Shown: positions 51,126-63,603 of the stretch, one piece after another
Numbering within the stretch: position 1 is the stretch's first letter
Layout of the letters: each line of letters starts with the position of its first letter
Assembly (NCBI GenBank): GCA_907163375.1
Contig: CAJQUW010000932.1
Location: 434,001 to 498,000, forward strand
Length of the DNA stretch: 64,000 nt
From: Prostheceraeus crozeri
Taxonomy: Eukaryota; Platyhelminthes; Polycladida; Euryleptidae
Direction of reading: 5' to 3'
Program-made: the position numbers and the translations under genes
The notes under the pieces: generated by a model
Seen by the model: only the letters and a program-made list of their open reading frames with translations
Databases searched by the model: none
Told to the model about the DNA's origin: nothing

Positions 51126-52555
51126 TTGTATCGGTTAAAGTCACCAGCCACGATTAGTCGATGAAGAGGAAGATTACTGAGATGATGATCAAAACAGTCA
51201 CTGAGGGTGTCACAAATCCTCTTGAAATTTGAATTGACGATCCCAGGCGGAATATACATTCCCGTGAATACTATTTTGGAAGTAGGGATTTGGATGCAAC
51301 AAACCTCAACCTCGTCAAAAGTGGGCGTGGATATCTGGGTAGCGCGCAAAAGCTTCTCTGTCCAGATTGCCACTCCTCCTCGTCCAGAATCATTCTTTCG
51401 ATCGGTGCGATGACACTCATATCCTGCCATTTGAATGCTCTGCGTTGGATTCTAGGAAGAGAGCCATGTTTCAGTGCAGATAACAATGTCGGGGTTAAGT
51501 GCGATGACTTGGCTGTGAAGATCATCAAACTTATTATTGATCGAACACATTGCTTAAAAGGATAGAAGGTAGTCTCTATCTCTTGGGATGTTGAGATATA
51601 AAATCCGTTTCTAAAAATCCTGTTTGATCTCATCAACAACATCTCCATTTATGTACAATTTCTTATTACGGACATACGCATCTTCCTCAGGGAAATTCGT
51701 GGGTGATCATGGGCTCTTTTGCGAAATTCTGCCAATCTCTTGTTTACTTCAGCAGGAAGATCTTCATGTAAGAAGACTTTGCATAAAGGAGAGGCTTTCT
51801 TCTTCAATTGACGAGCTTTACTGAGGAAAAGCCTAACTGTTCTTTCAGTTGATTTGACCATTATAAGCCTGGGTTTTACCATCGTCTCGTGTTTTGCCGA
51901 GTCTCCGAATGTCTTTGAAACTCTTGGCTTCATCTTCTAGGTCAAGTGTCTCCGCAATCAAGTGGGCAGCTTCCGAACAATTTGAGATGGATTTGCCATT
52001 GATTGTGCACGCTTTCTCTGGAAAATTCCTGATTATTAGATTTTCTCTCCGTTTCGCGGCGTCTTGTGAGCGCACCTGTCTCCGCAGGTGGCTGATTTCA
52101 CTTTTCAGTTCATCAGTTTCCTTTGTATTAGCTTCATGAAGCTGTGAAATTCGTGAAACGATAGAGGAAATTCCATTTTTCTGTTGATCGACCTTTTCCA
52201 CCACGAAGTCGTTCACTTCTTGCATCTTCGATGAAAACTCTTTGAACTTTTCTTCGATCTTGTCGTCGACCATTTTCAAGATTGAATCCTTTAGCGAGTT
52301 AAGTCTGGTATCTAGCTCGGATAGAAAAGACTCTTGTGCTATTTGGGCGCTATATTCCAAATAAGCTTTGCATTTCAAACATACGAAGAAAATGTTCTTT
52401 AATTCCTTCTCAGGCATCTTGGAATGGCCAATGCAAGCTGCATGAAATTGCATGTGACAACCTGGGCTGTTGCATACAACAATTCGCTTTTCTCTATCCT
52501 TCGCTTTATCGCCAATGACGCATGAATCGGCAAAACATTTGCACGAATTTGCCAT
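51121..52555 (-). pseudogene. Truncated LINE: PHD-type ORF1 and endonuclease start
   Basis: From the Met at 52555 the ORF1 begins MANSCKCFADSC and has a PHD-like Cys/His array (CNSPGCHMQFHAACIG, VCLKCKAY), then a coiled coil and an RNA-binding region (RRENLIIRNFPEK). A frame change near 51860 leads into the C-terminal part (51933-51649). ORF2 survives only as endonuclease pieces with frame changes (RGGVAIWTEK, LIVAGDFNRYN) and stops at 51121 inside the tandem repeat. PHD-bearing ORF1 is typical of CR1-group LINEs. Dead copy. Confidence 0.7.
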
Positions 52556-52974
52556 GTTGGACTGATCGGGTAGCAAAAAGGAATAAACCACGGACTTCGC
52601 AGGTGAACTAACGTTGTCAACCGATAAACCACGCAAGCAGATGATGGTGACTGAAGTTCTTCTATACTTTGACACCCAAATCGAAGTTCAACTTGAAGAG
52701 ATCACGCCACCAATGACCTTGAAGTTTCCACTGGAAGTGGCGACAGGAAAAACACTCACAGGCGTAGGGAGGCAGTTTTTTGGAAATCAAGCGCGAAGTA
52801 GTGGACCAACGAGGAGGACGATGACGGAGAAAGCACGGGCGTCGGATGAGGATCACTGTGATGCAAGATTCGACGAGGATAGACAAGGATAAGACGACGA
52901 ACGGCAAGAGATATTCCACTTCGAAGACGAGAGAGAGAGACCAGACACGACCAGCACGTTCAGTAACAGATGCA

Positions 52975-53300
52975 GAATGTTTTTTTTACACCACAGTTTT
53001 GCCCCGCGACTCAATCACTTCATGAAATGGTAATAAAAATGGCAGCACACCAGTGAGGGTTGTTAAGAAAACAGCTGTCAAAATCTCTTATAAGACCACT
53101 GTTTTCGGAGTGTAGTCTGCATACCTGTGGATGTGGAAGAATATTTCTCTTACACCACAGTTTTGCCCCGCGACTCAATCACTTCATGAAATGGTAATAA
53201 AAATGGCAGCACACCAGTGAGGGTTGTTAAGAAAACAGCTGTCAAAATCTCTTATAAGACCACTGTTTTCGGAATGTAGTCTGCAAAACTGTGGATGTGT
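52975..53300. repeat. Two tandem 164-bp repeat units
   Basis: TACACCACAGTTTTGCCCCG starts at 52987 and again at 53151; the intervening sequence repeats almost exactly to about 53298. Same family as 50026-51125. Confidence 0.85.
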
Positions 53301-54374
53301 CAATGTAAACTACATGCATGGCCCTCTTTATTAGCGAAAAATTTAGTCCTCAGAAAATTCAATGGGTTAAGAATTCTGTCGACTTTCCTAAAACATAAAA
53401 ATCATAAATATCCTCTTTTGTTGAAGATAAAATACCTCCTCACCGAATTCAAACTGAGAAATTGTCATGTTTTGATGTTCATCCACTTCTTGAAATTCGA
53501 ATGCCTTGTCGTTGTAAAAACAAAGTTTCCGCTGAAGTCATCCGTCTGCCCCACATCGCTTGCCCGCGCCAGCCATAAAATATCCGGTTTCTCTGATTCT
53601 GGCTGAACAAACACTTCCCCCTCATGCGCGAACTGTGGAAAAAATCTCATACACCACTAATGGTCATGGTGAAAACTTTCTCTCCTTTATATTTATTGAC
53701 CGATGGCAAGTTAAAATAAGTATAAGCAGTAAAATGCCAACGCTTCGTGCCACTGACACTTCGATGGGCCAACTTCTGTGCGCATACACCACACTTAGAC
53801 CAATGTAGGGGTAAGAAACTGTGGTGTAATTCGGTTGCACCACTCGTAATTCAACTCGCGCTTCGCACTCGCTTTTAACTGCTGTCATGCTTCTTATCTG
53901 ACGGTTGTGCGCTCTGTCTTGTTCGCCCGCTTTTGTGGTCTCTTGGTCTGTTTTTCTGCTTTTTGCGCTTTTGTTTATTTTTTGGTTTCGCTTGGCTCAT
54001 TATCTTGTCCTGTATCGTTGTGTGCCTCCCATTTTTGGATATTTTGTAGCGCTATTGTAGCTTTCTCCTGAGGATTCAGGATCAAAGCATTTCTGTTTTG
54101 AGTGATATTCCACGCTTCGATATTATTTATTCTTTCGGGAAGTCTATTGTGTAATTGTGCAACGTCATCAACGACCTGCAATTGGTGGTATCCGCATCAA
54201 ATCTTCGTGCCATTGATTAGTTAATCGTGTGAATGTTGATGTTTGTTGACCAGCTGGGACTGTCAGTTGCTTGCAACTAATCAGCTGCTATTGTACGCAA
54301 TTTGTGCAACCCACCTTTTCGAGAAAAATAAGATATCGATTTTTGTCACGTGACCGCTGACGTTTCACGACGTT
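53301..54374. other. Host/repeat DNA, no gene recognised
   Basis: Further degenerate CACCAC-type repeat pieces appear at 53640-53840. No coding frame with domain support. Confidence 0.35.
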
Positions 54375-56494
54375 ATGATAAACTCACTCACTTCGACCGT
54401 TACAAAGGTGACTATGACATGTGAAAATTGTCAAAATGCTGTCGAGACTATGTCTGAGGGCGCGATTCAGCTTGCTATACAAGAGATTGAACAACGTAGT
54501 CGAAGACAGAACAATGTAGTATTATTCGGAGTAGAAGAGACGACAGATATGTCACTTGATGAGAAACAGAATGACGATCGTCGAAAAATTGATGAGTTGA
54601 TTGAAGAACTTGAAGTGCAGGAGGAAATTCAAATTGTAGAGCACCAAAGATTGGGAAAGATTAGCTCTAAAAAATGGGAAGAGTTGACCTTTGAGATTAA
54701 AATTAAAAAGCAGGAAGCAAAGAGATTTGCCATTGAAGAAAGCGTCTTCTCTGAAAAAATTCAATGCATTTCATCGCGTATATGTTCATGCTGATCTGAC
54801 TCCACTCCAACAAGAAAAGCGAAAGCTGGTAATGATGGAACTGCGAGAACGCCGCAACAATAACGAGAAAGTTGTGATATACAGAAATAGAGTAGTAAAT
54901 CGTGATTCCTTGCAAAATTTTCAATGAATTTTTTAGCTACTTATTCAAGTAATGATCACATAAAAACTATTTGTAAAACACCGTTGATAACAGCTCCTTC
55001 ATTTATTTCATCAAATGTGCGTTCACTCTTAAAGAAATTGTGTGATGTCTCAGGCATCGTACTAAATTTTCAACCATTGTTTGTTTGCATCACTGAAACT
55101 TGGCTGAACAAAATGATTCCGGACTCTCTATTGGGATTTCTATTCAATTTTCTGAGCCGACCGAGTTGATAGAATTGGAGGCGGTGTTTGTATTTATGTG
55201 GAAAACGAATTTCGCGTGGTGCACATTAATGTCTCTTGTCATCCTAAGTACTCTGAGTCAATTTGGTTGCAAATCCCGTATTTTGACATGATTTTCGTAT
55301 GTGCATATATTCCTCTGAATTTGAGAGTCCAGGTGATGTAAAATCTTTCATCACTCAATGCTCAGATAAGTTTTTGAATGATAGTCTTGTAACAAACTTT
55401 ATAATGGCAGGTGATTTTAATAATATGCAAATTGACGACCTCTGTTCTGCTCTAGATTTGTTTCCTATTGTAAGTGAGCCAACGAGAGGATCAAAAATTC
55501 TTGATCAAGTACTGGTGAGCCAGGAGTTGTTCATGGTGTACTCGTGTGTTGTCGGCTCCCCAGTTTCTTCATCAGACTACAGCACTATTTTCTGTGCTCC
55601 TTTTGACAATGTAAATAACATACAATCTGTAAGAGTGTCACAGTTAGAGTCTGAGACCCAAGAAAACAAACCGTCACATGATTTGCGCCCACAGTATGTG
55701 AGTAACTTCGCACATGCTCTCCAAAATGGAATGAATTTTATTGTAGGCCTATGTCATACAGTCCTGAAGAAAAATGTGTTATCTTCCATGATATTTTGTA
55801 TCTATGTCTGTGTGAATGCATACCCATTAAGTACCAAGTCTTAGCAGATGCAGACAAAGCTTGGATGACTCCTAAGATAAAATCTTTGATTAACGAGCGA
55901 TGGTCGGCTTTTAGAACAGGAAATTTCTCTTTGTACAACCGAATGAAAGATAAGGTCAAACTGGAGATCAAGAGAGCGAATAAAAATTGGGGCCAAAGGG
56001 CCAGTAGATCAACCAAAGACCTATGGAATGTTGCCAATGACTTGATTGACAGGTCCAAAAGCAGGCTGATCCTTTAAAATATGTCCTTCAAGATTTCACA
56101 TCAACTACTCAAGCAGCAAATAATATCAACCAAGTTTTTGCTTCACATTTCAATTCGGGAGGAAAAACTTTAGAGGTTGCAGACTCTTGCCCACAAGTTG
56201 ACAAACTAATTATATCAACAGAAGAAGTCGAAAACGAGATGTTCCCTGAAAAGATACACAAAGCCTTTGGATCTGATTTTATTCCGACCAAGCTCTACAA
56301 GGAGGCAACCTATGTATTGGCCAAACCACTATCAAACCTTTTTAACGCATGTATCAAGGCACACTATTTTCCACGTCCTTGGAATGCGCACATATCACGC
56401 CAGTTCCTAAAATGACTAGGCCATCAATTAACGATTTACGTCCAATTTCCCTTCTTCCGATGCCCGGAAAGATCTTCGAGAAACTGATTAAAGA
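54375..56494 (+). pseudogene. Truncated LINE: ORF1 tail, endonuclease, start of reverse transcriptase
   Basis: The ORF1 C-terminal region (IEQRSRRQNNVVLFGVEE) occupies 54375-54930 with a frame change near 54770. The endonuclease follows in pieces (SSNVRSLLKKL, VCITETWLN, IMAGDFNNMQ, SSSDYSTIF), then the linker AWMTPKIKSLINERWSAF (55850-56070). The reverse transcriptase begins with PVPKMTRPSINDLRPISLLP and stops at about 56494, where an unrelated ACCCGAA-rich repeat begins. Many frame changes. It resembles the ORF2 at 6516 in the linker (INERWRAFR), so probably the same broad clade. Confidence 0.7.
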
Positions 56495-56716
56495 TGAGCG
56501 ATCCTACCCGAAACCCTACCCGAACCCGAATGCTCGGGTACGGGTCGGATAGAGCAATTGAGAAGTCGGGTCGGGTAGGATTATCTCTTTTATCTAAAAC
56601 CCAAAACAAACCCGAAATAACCCAAACTCGGGTTCTTTCGGGTTGGAGCATACAAATTTGAAAAATGTGTAGAACTTTAAAAAATATTTTCCGTGAAGTT
56701 AGTACTGTTTCATGTG
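56495..56716. repeat. ACCCGAA/TCGGGT-rich element end, then Maverick 2 target site
   Basis: Inverted ACCCGAA and TCGGGT motifs over about 150 bases are typical of subterminal repeats of hAT-like transposons. CATGTG at 56711-56716 precedes the second Maverick and would be its target duplication. Confidence 0.5.
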
Positions 56717-58035
56717 AGTAGTAATAAAACGGCGAACACCCGACCGGCGCCCCCCCTTTGGAACGTTAGCCAGAGGTTGCGCTCTCCAAGGTGTCGTGGT
56801 GTGCCGGCCAGGCTGCGCGGCCGCTCCCATCGTGTTTCTCGTCAAACGTTGGGTGAACACCCGACAGGCGCCCCCCCTCCCCTCGATAAAACGACAGTGT
56901 CGTGGTGGACTTGGGCGACCGCCAGGTTCTGACTTGGTGCTATAGTGTGTTAGGATTTTCGTGAAATCTGATAAATTTAGGGTTGACAATGGGATGTTTC
57001 GAGTGGAAGCAGTGCTCGGAGGACTTTGTAAATGTGATTTTTGGACTCAGCGTGGAATTCAGCATCTGTGGTGTGATTTCCAGCTCAATCGGCGAGAAAA
57101 AATGTTCAACTTCGGAAAAACGACAGAGTTAGAATGTGGGTTGGTTTTGGGCTGTAGAGCCAAAACGAAGCATCGGATGGGAAAACGGAGGCCAGATTCG
57201 GATTCAGCGTCAAATTCTGCATTTGTATGGTGAATTTGAAAGCAATCGGAGAGAAAAAATTTTCGCTGACGTTCCCCCCCCCGGCACCGATCTTCCAATT
57301 TTGGTTCTAGTGATCGTAGAAAGTCGTGCAATAGCTCGTTTTAAATTTAAGAATGAGACAAATTCAGTGAATAGAAAGAAACGGCTTGTTCATATCTGTC
57401 TTCGTTTAGATGTGAGACGCCATTTAAGATTTGGGAGATTGGCGAAAAAACGACAGAGTTAGAATTTTGGACGTTTTGGGCTGTAGCGCCAAAACGAAGC
57501 ATCGGAGAGCAAAACGGATTTCAGATTTGGAATCAGCGTGAAATTCTCCATCAACATGGTGAGTTTCAAGTCAATCGGCGAGAAAAAATCTTTCTTCATT
57601 TTTCCGAAAAACGACAGTTAGAATTTTTGCGATGGCTGTGGGCTGTAGAGCCAAAACGAAGTATCGGATGGGAAAATGGAGGGCAGATTCGGATTCAGCG
57701 TCCAATTCTACATGGAAATGGTGTATTTCCAGCTCAATCGGAGAGAAAAAATTTTCGCTGACGGCAGTTTCAATCCCCCCCCCGGCACCGATCTTCCAAT
57801 TTTGGTTCTAGTGATCGTAGAAAGTCGTGCAATAGCTCGTTTGAAACTTAAGAATGAGACAAATTCAGTGAAAGAAAGAAACGGCTTGTTCATATCTGTC
57901 TTCATTTAGATGTGAGACGCCATTTAAGATTTTGGGAGATTGGCGAAAAAACGCCAGAGTTAGAATTTCACAAGAAACGGCTCCAGCTGGCGAACGAAGG
58001 CTCGGACTGGTAAACGGAGGCCAGATTTGGAATCA
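56717..58035 (+). repeat. Terminal inverted repeat of Maverick 2
   Basis: Contains the same poly-C motifs (near 56751, 56872, 57275, 57776) and about two of the roughly 500-bp units, more diverged from each other than those of copy 1. Confidence 0.8.
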
Positions 58036-58050
58036 GCTTGATGTTATTGT

Positions 58051-58097
58051 CCAATGAGGATCATCATCCAATGAGAATCAAGCATTTCTATATAAAT
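58051..58097 (+). promoter_or_regulatory. CCAAT/TATA promoter (copy 2)
   Basis: CCAAT at 58051-58055 and 58068-58072, then TATATAAAT at 58089-58097, about 100 bases before the ATG at 58197. Confidence 0.6.
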
Positions 58098-58196
58098 AGC
58101 GAGCCTTCCACAGTGAGAATCATTCCATCGTTGAATCATACGAGTGACGGACGCACATTTTCTCTCTCTAGTTCCCTGTTCTATTATCCAACTAAA

Positions 58197-58972
58197 ATGG
58201 TAAGTCGCTACTTCCCTCCCTCTCCTCCCTTGAACGTAAACTTAATACAATCTTTTTTCATTTTCAGGCATATACTCCATCTGCTGCACTAGTAGGACAA
58301 AATGGCGGTCAAACGTTACAAGGTTCGCTACGATCAGATCATCTACAACTGAGGCCAGTGGAAGAAACAACCAAGGTACATAATCCTACACCGCTACAGC
58401 GTAAATTTAAACAAGTCTTGCGTTATGACGATCATGGCGTAGTACTCCAAACGGGAATGTTCCCTTCCACGGATGTCAAGATAATGCACAATCAGTATGG
58501 GGACTACATACTGATCCCCGTGAGTCCGTACATTCGCCACCAACTTGATATTATTGAGGAGTACGTGACATTAAATATGGACATTCCTACTCCTCTTGCT
58601 CAAGAGTGGAAGGCGAGAGATGACAAGGATACTCCCTATAGAAAGATTTGGGATGGTAATCACATTTGCCTACCGGTATCACATTGGTGTACTTACTATA
58701 AGAAAGAGGGAGATCATTCAACATCCATCACATGCGACGAGCTCGGAGAAGGTACTTGGGATATCCTTTTCAAAGTGAATGGGCTATATTATGGTCGGCA
58801 CAAGGATAATAAAATAGCCTCTCTCTCCATGCATATGGAATCCATCCTATATATTCCAAAACCACCCAACGTGGACGACATAATTGATCAAATCCTTAAC
58901 AGCAGTGGTACGAAGCGCAAGTCGGAGAAAAATGCTGCCTCAAAACGCAAATCAAAGAAGGAGAATTACTAG
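58197..58972 (+). CDS. Copy-2 hypothetical protein with intron after ATG (235 aa)
   Basis: ATG exon 58197-58199, intron 58200-58267 (68 bp, same borders as copy 1), exon 2 58268-58972. The frame is intact. It differs from the copy-1 protein at roughly a dozen positions, and the retained splice signals support the gene model. Function unknown. Confidence 0.65.
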
Positions 58973-59006
58973 TCCTTTCCTAACTCTACCCTATGACAAT
59001 TCGCTT

Positions 59007-59132
59007 ATGTGCTTTGAGTGTCGTAGACGTGGTCTTATTAGATACATTTTACTTCTTCGTTGCCATCATATCATTTGTGTATTTTGTCGTGAAAAGCATC
59101 GATGTAATTCATCATTTTGCAATATGTTATAG
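59007..59132 (+). CDS. Copy-2 mini RING-like zinc protein (41 aa)
   Basis: All eight Cys/His ligands (CFEC, CHHIICVFC, C...C) are unchanged relative to 37184-37309. It starts 34 bases after the previous stop. Confidence 0.45.
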   Translation: MCFECRRRGLIRYILLLRCHHIICVFCREKHRCNSSFCNML

Positions 59133-59184
59133 AACGATTCCTTAGATGTGTAAATTTCCGTTTTAGGCTTCTATCATCATTTTT

Positions 59185-59715
59185 ATGGATTGTGAGGGTG
59201 AACCTGTACAGGAGCTCAGTGCTATTGCTATGAACAATTGGACATATCAGATTGTTAGTGTCTATCATCAACATGCCAACTGCGATCCCAATGTTGATCA
59301 ATGGGCGAGAAAACACATTCATGGACTTAATCTGAAATATTTGCAAGACTATGGCTTTTCTTGTGACAGTGCTCTTCTTATTGACTTTAAATGATGGTTA
59401 GCTGCTTTCAATGTTATACGCATCTTTTGTAATAATCCTGGTAAGGAGAGAAAAGTATTTCCCAATCTAATCATTGATGATATTTTGCTCCCGCCTTGGG
59501 ATAGTAGAGTGAATCAACATTATCATGAAGTCACGAAACGTTTTAAGGATTTGTGTGTTCCTATTTTGTCTGTTCGTTGTAGTAGCTACGTTCATAACCA
59601 ATGCTTCTTTCCTCCTTACCTCAACACTGCCAAAGTCCTGTATGGTTATCATTGCTCGCTGTATGATAGTTACCAGCTGTATCTATTTTATCTCTTTCAA
59701 ACCATTGATTTATAA
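59185..59715 (+). pseudogene. Copy-2 DnaQ-like protein with nonsense codon
   Basis: Same as 36602-37132, but codon 70 is TGA (59392-59394) where copy 1 has CGA, a CpG transition. The frame is otherwise open to 59715. Start MDCEGEPVQ is conserved. Confidence 0.55.
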
Positions 59716-59802
59716 TGCATGCTTGTTACAGTTATTCAATAAATGTTACTATGAGAAGAGTTATTGTTTTCATGCAATGGATGGGTTAGATAAAGGGCGA
59801 TC

Positions 59803-60226
59803 ATGTCTTTCTCAAACGACTGCGGAACATTACATTTTCATAGGCAAAGTTTAAAAGGAGCTGTTCAAGATTATGTGATAAATTTTCATAAAGATGAGAC
59901 CGACATCGAAGCAGTGGTCGATTATGTGCAGTGGTCGAAGCAGTGGTCTATTTCTAGAGTTAATGAAAACATTCTCTGATAGCATTGTCATGGCGCGATT
60001 ATTTGCGAAAATTAAGTTTAGTCATTTTGGAAAGGAAGAGGTGGAATGTCGCTCTTTCCATTTTGCTTCTTATTCAATGAAAGTGGTAGATCACCCCGAA
60101 GAATTTTTTAAAAGACATATGATAAAAATTGCTGAACGTCTTAACGCATTTAACCATCATGGCAGCAGTCTAGTGATTGAAGCGATTTCAGATATTCACA
60201 TTCAACTTTCTATAAAGAAAAATTAA
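59803..60226 (+). pseudogene. Copy-2 polymerase-N-domain paralogue, rearranged
   Basis: ATG at 59803 matches the copy-1 start, but around 59915-59955 a short duplication of GCAGTGGTCG words disrupts the frame. The second half (59950-60226) is open and keeps the HFGKEEVE...FNHHGSS region. Confidence 0.55.
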
Positions 60227-60228
60227 AA

Positions 60229-60552
60229 ATGCAGTGGTATTTGATTGTAGCACAACTGGTTTTCGAGCTATGTCTGCTCACTCTCGAAGTATATTCCTTC
60301 TGTACATGCGTCTATTATTTAGAAAAGCCTAGCAAATTCATATCTTCAAAAAGACTTGCTATAGACATCAGTAACGGTGAAACTATGTGTTGCGATGTAT
60401 GTAAGCGAAAGGATGGAAATGAAAAGCGCATCTTCAAGAGATGTAAGCATGCTTTTTGTCAACGCTGTTTCATACGTAATTGCATTCAACTTTGCAAATG
60501 TAACCACTGTGATATTGCTCATTTCGAATGTCACTTATGTCGCAATAGTTAG
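60229..60552 (+). CDS. Copy-2 membrane-anchored RING-like protein (107 aa)
   Basis: Intact and almost identical to 35781-36104, including the hydrophobic anchor and all Cys/His pairs. Begins two bases after the previous stop. Confidence 0.6.
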   Translation: MQWYLIVAQLVFELCLLTLEVYSFCTCVYYLEKPSKFISSKRLAIDISNGETMCCDVCKRKDGNEKRIFKRCKHAFCQRCFIRNCIQLCKCNHCDIAHFECHLCRNS

Positions 60553-60603
60553 TACCTATGCAAATGTGGTAAAGACAGGTTTTAGCAAAGACTAACACGG
60601 AAA

Positions 60604-60969
60604 ATGGCGAAACGTAAAATGACGAAGCGTAAAAGTCAAAAGTCTTCAAAGTTTTCTTCAGCCATTCAAGCTCTCCGACGAATGAAAGCAAATCAGCGAT
60701 ACAATGCTATACGACATGCTAACGATAAATTCATTTGTGAAATTATTTCTCATGTGAGGAAGTTGAGGACGAAGAAATTAGCGCCAAAACAACGAAAGTT
60801 ACTTAAGCGATATGCCACAAAATTGCGTTTCATCTCCAATCCTAAAGTCACCCTTCAAAGAAAGAGGGAAACTCTAACACAAAAGGGCGGTTTCCTTTCA
60901 GCAATACTTCCAATGTTAGCTCCTGTCGTGGGCAACGTATTGGGTAATATTTTTGGCTCTAGACGTTAA
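60604..60969 (+). CDS. Copy-2 basic QKGGFL virion protein (121 aa)
   Basis: As 35379-35729 with five extra residues near the start (MAKRKMTKRK). The TATGCAAAT box is kept at 60557-60565, 38 bases before the ATG. Confidence 0.65.
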   Translation: MAKRKMTKRKSQKSSKFSSAIQALRRMKANQRYNAIRHANDKFICEIISHVRKLRTKKLAPKQRKLLKRYATKLRFISNPKVTLQRKRETLTQKGGFLSAILPMLAPVVGNVLGNIFGSRR

Positions 60970-61000
60970 TTATGCAAATGGTGAATCTCAAAGTATTATA

Positions 61001-61618
61001 ATGGATTTCAGACTTTAATGTGATAAAGTTCTAACTGTATCAGGTCCATCTCATGCAGGTAAAACTGTTTTCACGCTGAATTTATTGGATAAAAGAAGGG
61101 AGTTGTTTAAGGAACCTATCAATCGAGTGATTTGGTGTTATGGTATTTATCAACCGTCGCTGTTTCAGGAATTGCAAAGTCGCAACTTTATTCGACATGA
61201 AGGAATTATTCCAGTGGATAAACTTCAGTCTAATGATGTTGTTGTATTTGATGATCTATTAAAAGAAAGTAAGAATTCCAAAGATGTTACAGATATGTTC
61301 ACTCGCGCAGCACATCATAAAAGGTGCTTTATCATCTATATCACACAAAATTTGTTTCCTGATGGAAAAGAAGCTCGTACACGAAACCTGAATACACACT
61401 ATTATGCTATTTTCAAGAATCCGCGAGATAAAAGTCAATTTGAAATTTTAGCGCGACAAGTTGCACCCAGAGGATCAAAAGCCTTAATTGAAATTTTTCA
61501 AGCAGCTACTGAAAAGCCACACGGTTACTTATTCATTGACTTTACGCAAGAGTGTCCGGAAGAATTTAGATTTCGAAGTGATATTTTGGAAACTGCCATG
61601 ATTATCTACAAACTATGA
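61001..61618 (+). pseudogene. Copy-2 packaging ATPase, stop at codon 6
   Basis: The ATG at 61001 is followed by TAA at 61016-61018 where copy 1 has CAA. The rest, including the Walker motifs, is open to 61618. The TATGCAAAT box (60971-60979) is conserved. Confidence 0.8.
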
Positions 61619-62307
61619 GTTCTTATTCTCGCATGATTGTTATTCCTCAGGATGAATATGTACAATTAGACTGCCATGCAGCAAGTAAAGCAACCTCTTG
61701 CAAATCAAATGTATAGGAAAGAAATAGATTATCAGCAAAATGTTCACATCAAAGATCCACATCGTGCTGTATTATTACAATCGGAAACTGTTGAGCAATT
61801 GAAAAACTTGAAGAATAAGATGCGTGACTCTGTATCGACTGCTACACCTTTAACATCTCGCGCACATGCCATATCTCTTTCAATAGTATTGAACCCCATC
61901 TCAATGTAAATGATAGAGGAGAAATCATTACAGATGAAAATAAAGTGATTGATGCTTCACGTTATGAAGACTTGATTCAGTATGCGACACGTAGAAAGCG
62001 CCGTCAGGGCTATGTTCCACCTGGTTGGTCATACTTTCTTAAACTATTGAAAAAGCATAATGTGCCAAAATTTGCTTTGAATAATGAGACATTGAAAGAA
62101 CTTGATTCAACAGTGGCTACTGCTCCAATGCTTCAGACGATGAAAATGCCAACAAATTGGTTTAAGACGTCACCTGCTACATCCCCTCCCACACTCACTA
62201 AGCAAACAAGAGGAAGAACTCGACGTAGATCTACGCCACCACTAAAACTAGTAAAAGGAAAACGTAAAACAGCTCCTCCCAAGAACTACATGTTCTCAGA
62301 CTATTAA
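61615..62307 (+). pseudogene. Copy-2 ATPase-neighbour protein, two indels
   Basis: An extra A near 61667 and a missing T near 61880 break the frame relative to the intact copy at 34041-34733. Confidence 0.7.
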
Positions 62308-62308
62308 T

Positions 62309-62524
62309 ATGAAGCAGATGTGTTGCTTGCCATGTAATGAGCCGCCAGAGGTGAATGTCGTTGTCACTTGCACTTGCTGCGCCAGCTCTCACAATGAAAC
62401 CCCTAAGCAATGTGAACACGATCGCAAAACCGCTAAAGCTAAATGCTGCAGTTGTTGTAAATGTAGAAAGGCAAGCAAACAAAAAGATGAGAAGGAGGAA
62501 AAAGAGTCAGTCGTCATCGACTGA
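62309..62524 (+). CDS. Copy-2 small Cys-rich protein (71 aa)
   Basis: Intact, with every Cys of the copy-1 protein (33824-34039) retained. Overlaps the integrase start. Confidence 0.5.
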   Translation: MKQMCCLPCNEPPEVNVVVTCTCCASSHNETPKQCEHDRKTAKAKCCSCCKCRKASKQKDEKEEKESVVID

Positions 62525-63562
62525 GCGTTTGAAGTCAATCTATTATGATGTAAAACATCCAGCAGGATTTGCATCGATCAAGAAATTGTCAAAAGCGAGT
62601 GGTCTTCCACAATCACAAGTGAAACGATGATTAAAGGGTCAGGCTACCTATACACTCCACAAACAAGCGAAAAAGAAGTACCGCACCCGCCATTATATTG
62701 TTCATGACATCGATGAACAGTGGCAAGCAGATTTGTGTGATGTTGCCTCCATTTCAAAACATAACTCGGGCAATAATTTTATTTTAACAATCATTGATAT
62801 TTTCTCGCGTTATGCGTGGGCTCAACCTTTAAAAACTAAGGAAGGGAAAGGAGTAGCAAAAGCATTCCAAACAATTTTACGAGAAGGTCGCATTCCAAAA
62901 AGAATTCTGAGTGATCAAGGAAAAGAGTTTGAAAATCAGCATGTGCGAAGATTATTTGAGAGGCATGACATTGAGTTGTTTAGTGTAAAGAGTGCTTATA
63001 AAGCTGCACTCGTTGAACGTTTTAATCGCACATTAAAAAATCGCTTGTGGCGACATTTTACTGCCAACTTGACACAAAATTGGACAAAGGTTCTACAAGA
63101 TACACTCCATGCCTACAATCACTCTATCCATCGTTCTATTGGACTCAGACCAGTAGATGTAAATGCTGACAATGTAGATAGAGTGCGCGAATCATTCCAA
63201 CGTAAACGCACTCATGTGAAAAGTGATGTGAAAATTGGTGATAAAGTTCGTATCTCAAAAATGAAAAGTGTTTTTGCTAAAGGGTACCTTCCGAATTGGA
63301 CAGAGGAGGTATTTACAGTATCAAGGATTAATCAAAAAGACTCTCCGACCACCTACAAGTTGAAAGATTACGATAATGAAGAAATTGAGGGTAGCTTTTA
63401 CCGCGATGAGATTGAGGTAGTCACTGAAAGTGAAACATATTTGGTAGATGTAAAAAACGACAAGGTGAAGAATGGCGTCTTGTTAAATGGGCTGGTTATC
63501 CTTCAAGTATGAACTCTTGGATACGTCGTGCCGACATCTTTCATCTAAGTGATCGACAGTGA
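62487..63562 (+). pseudogene. Copy-2 integrase, stop and small deletion
   Basis: TGA at 62628-62630 replaces a Trp codon in the helix-turn-helix region. A deletion of about 13 bases near 63447 shifts the frame inside the chromodomain. The catalytic core (QADLCDV, SDQGKEFE, ALVERFNR) is unbroken in 62733-63512. Confidence 0.85.
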
Positions 63563-63603
63563 TTCATGCAAAGTTGTAACCAACAATGTTTAGGGTTTGA
63601 GCT

